Part shown: positions 58,761 to 64,000 of the stretch, one piece after another
Position numbering within the stretch: the first letter of the stretch is position 1
Layout of the letters: the number at the start of each line of letters is the position of its first letter
Assembly: GCA_944387885.1 (NCBI GenBank)
Contig: CALXGR010000002.1
Coordinates: forward strand, 1 to 64,000
Source: an uncultured Clostridia bacterium
Lineage (GTDB): Bacteria > Bacillota > Clostridia > Oscillospirales > Ruminococcaceae
Length of the DNA stretch: 64,000 bases
Direction of reading: 5' to 3'
The notes under the pieces: generated by a model
Seen by the model: only the letters and a program-made list of their open reading frames with translations
Told to the model about the DNA's origin: nothing
The model's database searches: none
Made by a program: the position numbers and the translations under genes

Positions 58761-60230
58761 ATGAACTGTAAGGAAACCTTTCATCCCGGCCTGCACGAGG
58801 AGTGCGGGGTATTCGGGATTTATGACCGCAGCGGCGAGGAAGATGTGATCGCCGCCACCTACAGCGGTCTGTACGCTTTGCAGCACCGGGGACAGGAGAG
58901 CTGCGGCATGGCCATCAACGTGGACGGTGTTATCACCGGCCACCGGGACCTGGGTCTGGTGAACGAAGTGTTCACCCCGCAGGTTCTGGAAAATCTGCCC
59001 AAGGGGGGCAAGATGGCCACCGGTCATGTGCGGTACGCTACCAGCGGCAGCCGGGTCCGGGCCAACGCCCAGCCCATGGTGGTCCGCCACCAGAAGGGCG
59101 GCATGGCTCTTTGCCATAACGGCAACCTGGTCAACGCCGCCGAGCTCCGCCAGGAACTGGAAATGGACGGGTGCATCTTCCACGGAACCTCGGACACTGA
59201 GGTCATCAGCTATCTTATCACCCGCCACCGGCTGAAAACCAGCAACATTGAGGAAGCAGTCAGCCGGACCATGGACTCCATCCGGGGCGCTTACAGCCTG
59301 GTGGTCATGTCTCCCACCAAACTGATTGCAGCCCGGGACCCCAACGGATTCCGTCCCCTCTGCGTGGGCAAGCTGCCGGACGGATATGTGTTCGCCAGCG
59401 AAAGCTGCGCTTTGGATGCTGCGGGCGCTACCCTCATCCGGGACCTGGAACCCGGTGAGATCCTCATTGCAGACCGGAACGGCCTGCGGAGCATCAAGGA
59501 CCACTGCGGCAAAGCACCTCACACCATCTGCGTGTTTGAGTATATCTACTTTGCCCGTCCTGACAGCGTCATCGAGGGGACCTGTGTCCACGATGCCCGG
59601 ATTCAGGCAGGCCGGTTCCTGGCCCAGGAACATCCCATTGAGGCGGATGTGGTCATTGGTGTGCCGGACAGCGGCCTGGATGCCGCACTGGGTTACTCCC
59701 AGGCCAGCGGAATCCCCTATGAGGTAGGATTCATCAAGAATAAGTACATCGGCCGTACCTTCATCCAGGGCAGCCAGCGCCAGCGGGAGAACAGTGTTCG
59801 CATCAAGCTGAATGTGGTCACCTCCACTGTAAAGGACAAGCGGGTGGTCCTCATTGACGACTCCATTGTCCGGGGCACTACCAGTGCCCGGATCATCCAG
59901 CTGCTCCGGGATGCAGGAGCCAAGGAAGTCCATTTCCTGGCCAGCGCACCGCCCTTTGCCTATCCCTGCTACTTTGGCACCGATATTCCCGACCAGGAAC
60001 ATCTGGTGGCGGTAGGCCGGGACATTGAGGGAATCAATGAAATCATCGGAGCAGATACCCTGGGATATCTCAGCATTGAGCATGCCCGTCAGCTGGCCAT
60101 CCATTCGGGCTGCAGCTTCTGTGACGGCTGCTTTACCGGACATTGGCCGGTAGACCCTCCCAAGATGACCATGGACAATACCTTCGACAAACCTCTGAGC
60201 CTGGCCAACAAGAAGAATAAAAGCCTGTAA
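58761..60230 (+). CDS. purF: Amidophosphoribosyltransferase
   Basis: 489 residues. Short propeptide, then active Cys15 (EECGVFGIYD) of the class II glutamine amidotransferase domain, with ALQHRGQESCG and GHVRYATSG; PRTase domain with VLIDDSIVRGTTS. C-terminal cysteines (GCSFCDGCFTGHWP) and others suggest the Fe-S-containing B. subtilis type, whose stability depends on oxygen. Committed step of purine synthesis: PRPP plus glutamine to phosphoribosylamine. Start: ATG behind AGCAGAGGTAGAG. Confidence 0.97.
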   Translation: MNCKETFHPGLHEECGVFGIYDRSGEEDVIAATYSGLYALQHRGQESCGMAINVDGVITGHRDLGLVNEVFTPQVLENLPKGGKMATGHVRYATSGSRVRANAQPMVVRHQKGGMALCHNGNLVNAAELRQELEMDGCIFHGTSDTEVISYLITRHRLKTSNIEEAVSRTMDSIRGAYSLVVMSPTKLIAARDPNGFRPLCVGKLPDGYVFASESCALDAAGATLIRDLEPGEILIADRNGLRSIKDHCGKAPHTICVFEYIYFARPDSVIEGTCVHDARIQAGRFLAQEHPIEADVVIGVPDSGLDAALGYSQASGIPYEVGFIKNKYIGRTFIQGSQRQRENSVRIKLNVVTSTVKDKRVVLIDDSIVRGTTSARIIQLLRDAGAKEVHFLASAPPFAYPCYFGTDIPDQEHLVAVGRDIEGINEIIGADTLGYLSIEHARQLAIHSGCSFCDGCFTGHWPVDPPKMTMDNTFDKPLSLANKKNKSL

Positions 60231-60252
60231 TAGATAAAAAAGGAGAACCACC

Positions 60253-61293
60253 ATGGAAAAGAGTTTTTCTGCCAGCTATGCAGCCGCCGGTGTGGACATT
60301 ACTGCCGGCTACAAGGCTGTGAAACTGATGAAGCAGTCGGTGGCCCGCACCAATATCCCCGGCGTCATTGGCGGCCTGGGCGGATTCGGCGGCCTGTTTG
60401 AGCTGGACTGCACCAATATGCCCCATCCCGTTCTTATCTCCGGCACCGACGGGGTAGGCACCAAGCTGAAACTGGCTTTCCTCATGAACAAGCATGATAC
60501 TGTGGGCATTGACTGCGTGGCTATGTGTGTCAATGACGTGGTCTGCGCCGGAGCCAAGCCCCTGGTTTTCCTGGATTATATCGCCTGCGGCAAGAATGTC
60601 CCTGAGCGTATCGCCGACATTGTAGCCGGTGTGGCCGAGGGCTGCGTTCAGGCCGGCTGTGCCCTGGTAGGAGGCGAGACTGCCGAAATGCCCGGCTTCT
60701 ATCCCGAAGACGAGTACGACCTGGCCGGTTTCACCGTGGGCGCTGTGGACAAGAGCAAAATCCTCTCCAACGAGAAGATGGCTCCCGGGGATGTGCTCAT
60801 CGCCCTGCCTTCCAGCGGCGTTCACTCCAACGGCTTCTCCCTGGTCCGCCGGGTCTTTGACCTGGAGAACCACCCCGAAGTCCTGAACACCTACTACGAC
60901 AGCATGGGCAAGACCCTGGGCGAGGCGCTCTTGGCTCCCACCAAGATTTATGTAAAGCCGGTGCTGGCTCTTCTGGAGCAGGTGGATGTGCGGGGAATCA
61001 GCCACATTACCGGCGGCGGATTCTACGAGAACATTCCCCGCAGCCTGAAAGAGGGCTGCTGCGCCAAGATTAAGAAGGAAGATGTGCGGACTCCCGCCCT
61101 CTTTGCCGAGATCGCCAAGGCCGGCAACATTCCCGAGCGGGATATGTTCAACACCTTCAACATGGGCGTGGGCATGGTCATTACCGTTCCCGCCGACCAG
61201 GCCGACCAGGCCATCGAGATCCTCAAGGCCAACGGGGAGGATGCTTACCGTCTGGGTGTCATTGCCGAAGGCGACGGGGTAGAGTTATGGTAA
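60253..61293 (+). CDS. purM: Phosphoribosylformylglycinamidine cyclo-ligase
   Basis: 346 residues. [50 protein letters not shown] and [13 protein letters not shown], all typical of AIR synthetase. Converts FGAM to AIR. Start: ATG behind AAAGGAGAACCACC. The stop overlaps purN by 7 bases. Confidence 0.97.
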   Translation: MEKSFSASYAAAGVDITAGYKAVKLMKQSVARTNIPGVIGGLGGFGGLFELDCTNMPHPVLISGTDGVGTKLKLAFLMNKHDTVGIDCVAMCVNDVVCAGAKPLVFLDYIACGKNVPERIADIVAGVAEGCVQAGCALVGGETAEMPGFYPEDEYDLAGFTVGAVDKSKILSNEKMAPGDVLIALPSSGVHSNGFSLVRRVFDLENHPEVLNTYYDSMGKTLGEALLAPTKIYVKPVLALLEQVDVRGISHITGGGFYENIPRSLKEGCCAKIKKEDVRTPALFAEIAKAGNIPERDMFNTFNMGVGMVITVPADQADQAIEILKANGEDAYRLGVIAEGDGVELW

Positions 61294-61892
61294 AAATCGG
61301 GGTACTGGTCAGCGGCGGAGGCACCAACCTCCAGGCCATTCTGGAAGCCCAGAGCCGGGGAGAAATTCCCGGCGGTCAGGTCTCCCTGGTCATTGCCAGC
61401 AAGCCCGGAGTTTATGCCCTGGAACGGGCGGCCAATTTCGGGGTGGAGGGAATCGTGGTTCCCCGGAAGGAATATCCCGACACCAAAGCCTACGATGAAG
61501 CCCTTATCCGGGAACTGAAAAGCCGGGGCATCTCCCTGGTGGTGCTGGCCGGATTCATGACGGTGCTGGGCCCGGATTTCATCCAGGCTTTCCCTGATCG
61601 AATTCTCAATGTCCATCCCAGCCTGATTCCCGCCTTCTGCGGGGAAGGGTACTACGGCCTGCGGGTCCATAAGGAGGCCCTGGCCCGTGGGGTAAAGGTG
61701 ACCGGCGCCACCGTTCACCTGGTAAACGAAGTCTGCGACGGAGGCCCCATCCTGCTCCAGAAGGCAGTGGAGGTCCTGCCGGGGGACACCCCCGAGGTCC
61801 TTCAGCGCCGGGTAATGGAGCAGGCAGAGTGGAAGCTGCTTCCCCGGGCCATCGCCATGATTTGTGAACAGGAAAGGAAGGAACAGGAATGA
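61287..61892 (+). CDS. purN: Phosphoribosylglycinamide formyltransferase
   Basis: 201 residues. [14 protein letters not shown], catalytic Asn/His in [12 protein letters not shown] and Asp in [12 protein letters not shown]. Uses 10-formyltetrahydrofolate to formylate GAR. Begins inside the purM gene (7-base overlap) and overlaps the next gene by 4 bases. Confidence 0.96.
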   Translation: MVKIGVLVSGGGTNLQAILEAQSRGEIPGGQVSLVIASKPGVYALERAANFGVEGIVVPRKEYPDTKAYDEALIRELKSRGISLVVLAGFMTVLGPDFIQAFPDRILNVHPSLIPAFCGEGYYGLRVHKEALARGVKVTGATVHLVNEVCDGGPILLQKAVEVLPGDTPEVLQRRVMEQAEWKLLPRAIAMICEQERKEQE

Positions 61893-62629
61893 AAAAGAAT
61901 CTTCTCAAATACCTGGAAGGAAACGAATATCCCGGCCGGGGAATCTGCCTGGGCCTTTCTCCCAAGGGAGACAAGGCCATGATCGCCTACTGGATCATGG
62001 GCCGGAGCACCAACAGCCGGAACCGGATTTTCGACCCCATCGAGGGCGGTATCCGCACTGTGGCCGCTGACCCTGCCAAGCTGGAGGACCCCCATCTGAT
62101 TATCTACAACCCGGTCCTCACCGCAGGGGAGACCACCATTGTCACCAACGGGGACCAGACCAACACCATCTACGACTTTATCACCGGGGGCCAGTATCCC
62201 GGATTTGGCTTTGAAGCTGCCCTGAACACCCGCACCTTTGAGGACGACGGTCCCAACTGGACCCCCCGTATCAGCGGTGTGGTGAGCCATAAGACCGGCT
62301 CCTATAAGCTGAGCATCCTTAAGTCCAGCGACGGTAATCCGGACAGTGTGCTCCGCCAGACCTTCGATGTGCCCCAGCCGGTGGCAGGGGAAGGCCATTT
62401 CATCAGCACTTACAAGCAGAACGGCAACCCCATCCCCAGCTTTGCCGGGGAACCCATCCGGGTGACCATCCCCACCGGGGATGCCTCCGAGTGGGCAGGA
62501 CTCCTTTGGGAGGCTTTGAACAAGGACAACAAGGTCAGCCTTTATACCCGGTCCATTGACCTGGCCACCGGAGATATGGAGGAGACCATCATCAACAAAT
62601 ACGACGCAGTGTGGGAGGAAGAAAAATGA
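61889..62629 (+). CDS. IMP cyclohydrolase of the stand-alone PurO-like type
   Basis: 246 residues. Matches the IMP_cyclohyd family (PurO, first known from archaea) rather than the PurH N-terminal domain: starts [37 protein letters not shown] and has [15 protein letters not shown] and [14 protein letters not shown]. Catalyses closure of FAICAR to IMP, the last step. Overlaps purN (ATGA) and the next gene (ATGA). Together with the following gene it replaces bifunctional PurH. Confidence 0.9.
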   Translation: MKKNLLKYLEGNEYPGRGICLGLSPKGDKAMIAYWIMGRSTNSRNRIFDPIEGGIRTVAADPAKLEDPHLIIYNPVLTAGETTIVTNGDQTNTIYDFITGGQYPGFGFEAALNTRTFEDDGPNWTPRISGVVSHKTGSYKLSILKSSDGNPDSVLRQTFDVPQPVAGEGHFISTYKQNGNPIPSFAGEPIRVTIPTGDASEWAGLLWEALNKDNKVSLYTRSIDLATGDMEETIINKYDAVWEEEK

Positions 62630-63801
62630 AGGAACTTGCTTTGAAGTATGGCTGCAATCCCAACCAGAAACCCGCCCGGGTATACATGGAGGAGGGCGAG
62701 CTGCCCATCCAGGTGCTTAACGGCAAACCCGGGTATATCAATCTGCTGGATGCCCTCAACAGCTGGCAGCTGGTGAAGGAGCTGAAGGAGGCCACCGGCC
62801 TGCCCGCCGCCGCCAGCTTCAAGCATGTTTCTCCTGCCGGCGCCGCCCTGGGCCTGCCCCTGGATGAGGTGCTGCGGCAGATGTACAGCGTTCCGGAAGG
62901 GCTGGAACTGAGCCCTCTGGCCTGCGCCTATGCCCGTGCCCGTGGTGCTGACCGGATGAGCAGCTTCGGCGACTGGATCGCCCTCTCCGATGTCTGCGAT
63001 GTCCCCACTGCAAAAATCATCCAGCACGAGGTCACCGACGGAATCATCGCCCCCGGCTATGAGCCCGAGGCCCTGGAAATTCTCAAATCCAAGCGGAAGG
63101 GCGGCTACAATGTCCTTCAGATGGACCCGGACTATGTTCCCGCACCCATTGAGCATAAGCAGGTGTTCGGCATCACCTTCGAGCAGGGCCGGAACGACCT
63201 GAAAATCGACGAGACCATGCTGGAGAATGTGGTCACCGAGAACAAGACCATCACCCCCGAACAGAAGCGGGACCTGATCATCAGCCTGATCACCCTGAAA
63301 TACACCCAGTCCAACAGTGTCTGCTATGTGGCCGACGGCCAGACCATCGGTGTAGGCGCCGGCCAGCAGAGCCGTATCCACTGCACCCGGCTGGCAGGCC
63401 AGAAGGCCGACAACTGGCAGCTCCGCCATCATCCCAAGGTGCTGGGCCTGCCTTTCCGGGAGGATGTGTCCAAGCCCAACCGGGACAACGCTATCGATGT
63501 GTACATCGGGGACACCCCCGAGGATGTAATTGGGGATGATGTCTGGGCCGAGACCTTTACCAGCCAGCCCGAACCCCTCACCCCCGCCGAGAAGAAGGAA
63601 TATCTCAGCCATGTCACCGGTGTGGTGCTGGGCAGCGATGCCTTCTTCCCCTTCGGCGACAACATCGAGCGGGCCCGCCGCAGCGGCGTTACCGCCATTG
63701 TCCAGCCCGGCGGAAGCATCCGGGACCAGCAGGTCATTGACACCTGCAATAAGTACGGAATCGCCATGGCCTTCTGCGGCCTGCGGCTATTCCACCACTA
63801 A
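62626..63801 (+). CDS. AICAR transformylase, stand-alone PurH C-terminal domain
   Basis: 391 residues, against about 510 for bifunctional PurH; the MGS-like cyclohydrolase domain is absent. [16 protein letters not shown] at the start, [16 protein letters not shown] (catalytic Lys-His), [40 protein letters not shown] and the C-terminal FCGLRLFHH are typical transformylase motifs. Formylates AICAR with 10-formyl-THF; the product goes to the PurO-like enzyme encoded upstream. Start: ATG at 62626 overlapping the previous stop. Confidence 0.92.
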   Translation: MKELALKYGCNPNQKPARVYMEEGELPIQVLNGKPGYINLLDALNSWQLVKELKEATGLPAAASFKHVSPAGAALGLPLDEVLRQMYSVPEGLELSPLACAYARARGADRMSSFGDWIALSDVCDVPTAKIIQHEVTDGIIAPGYEPEALEILKSKRKGGYNVLQMDPDYVPAPIEHKQVFGITFEQGRNDLKIDETMLENVVTENKTITPEQKRDLIISLITLKYTQSNSVCYVADGQTIGVGAGQQSRIHCTRLAGQKADNWQLRHHPKVLGLPFREDVSKPNRDNAIDVYIGDTPEDVIGDDVWAETFTSQPEPLTPAEKKEYLSHVTGVVLGSDAFFPFGDNIERARRSGVTAIVQPGGSIRDQQVIDTCNKYGIAMAFCGLRLFHH

Positions 63802-63836
63802 GCCGTTTCCGGCCTGAAAAAAGGGGAGGAATTGTT

Positions 63837-64000
63837 ATGAAAATTCTGGTTGTAGGAGGGGGCGGACGGGAACACGCCATCATCCGCGCCCTGAAAAAGA
63901 ATCCCCAGTGCAGCGACATCTGGTGCGCTCCCGGCAACGGGGGAATCAGCTATGATGCCCACTGTGTGGATATCAAGGCCACCGACCTGAAAATGATGGT
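63837..64000 (+). CDS. purD: Phosphoribosylamine-glycine ligase, 5' end (partial)
   Basis: 54 codons before the window ends. [22 protein letters not shown] is the PurD N-terminal signature, followed by [17 protein letters not shown]. Start: ATG behind AAGGGGAGGAATTG. Continues the purine operon. Confidence 0.93.
   Translation, partial: MKILVVGGGGREHAIIRALKKNPQCSDIWCAPGNGGISYDAHCVDIKATDLKMM

Noticed and set aside
1-64000. CRISPR array, rRNA operon or prophage
   Set aside because: No regularly spaced repeats, no rRNA sequence and no phage structural genes seen on reading the window; the only mobile element is the IS110 copy.

Overview
The window looks like a chromosomal segment of a spore-forming, anaerobic gut Firmicute of the Oscillospiraceae type (Flavonifractor/Intestinimonas/Lawsonibacter-like; this is inference, with no database search behind it). 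The pointers are high-GC-Firmicute codon use, SpoIIE, ribonuclease Y, a T-box in front of thrS, strong Shine-Dalgarno sites with several TTG/GTG starts, sigma-A promoters (many with an extended -10), DUF3048 lipoproteins and a 2-hydroxyacyl-CoA dehydratase activase.

Layout. 1-4.3 kb: end-clipped CoA-dehydratase activase and a large MalT-type LuxR regulator, both on the minus strand. 4.3-10.7 kb: a fucose-isomerase-like protein followed by a complete BMP/nucleoside-type ABC importer (ATPase, two permeases, separately promoted lipoprotein). 10.8-13.4 kb: DnaI/DnaC-like helicase loader, tRNA-Gly and a DnaD-domain protein. 13.5-18.7 kb: LysR regulator, Crp/Fnr regulator with a glycosyltransferase, and a divergent SsuABC/NMT1-type importer with a palindrome over its -35. 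18.7-33.7 kb: housekeeping genes (PRTase-like protein, rny, T-box-thrS, cupin and carboxymuconolactone-decarboxylase pair, gltX, azlCD, trpS, abrB, phosphatase, two DUF3048 lipoproteins, tRNA-Lys).

34.5-44.9 kb is the most unusual region. One long same-strand run encodes a fructose-type PTS split into IIB, IIC, IIA and its own HPr-like protein (Arg at the Ser46 position), a PRD/EIIA regulator, a class II aldolase, IolC-like kinase, IolB-like isomerase, Fe-alcohol dehydrogenase, HAD phosphatase and an unknown membrane protein. No inositol dehydrogenase, dehydratase or hydrolase is present. It reads as a PTS-fed branch into the lower inositol pathway, or a new pathway built from those families.

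45-57 kb: spoIIE, a MarR/YczE pair with a palindromic operator, a hairpin-rich noncoding stretch, tRNA-Leu, nucleoid-associated protein, a CorC/HlyC transporter-like gene with a small acidic upstream ORF, tRNA-Gly, and proB/proA split by an IS110-family insertion sequence that has room for a bridge RNA. 57.2-64 kb: a purine biosynthesis operon (purE-C-F-M-N, PurO-type IMP cyclohydrolase, stand-alone AICAR transformylase, purD clipped at the edge), preceded by a leader with a mini-ORF and a strong intrinsic terminator that can alternate with an antiterminator pairing. No CRISPR array, rRNA or prophage was seen.
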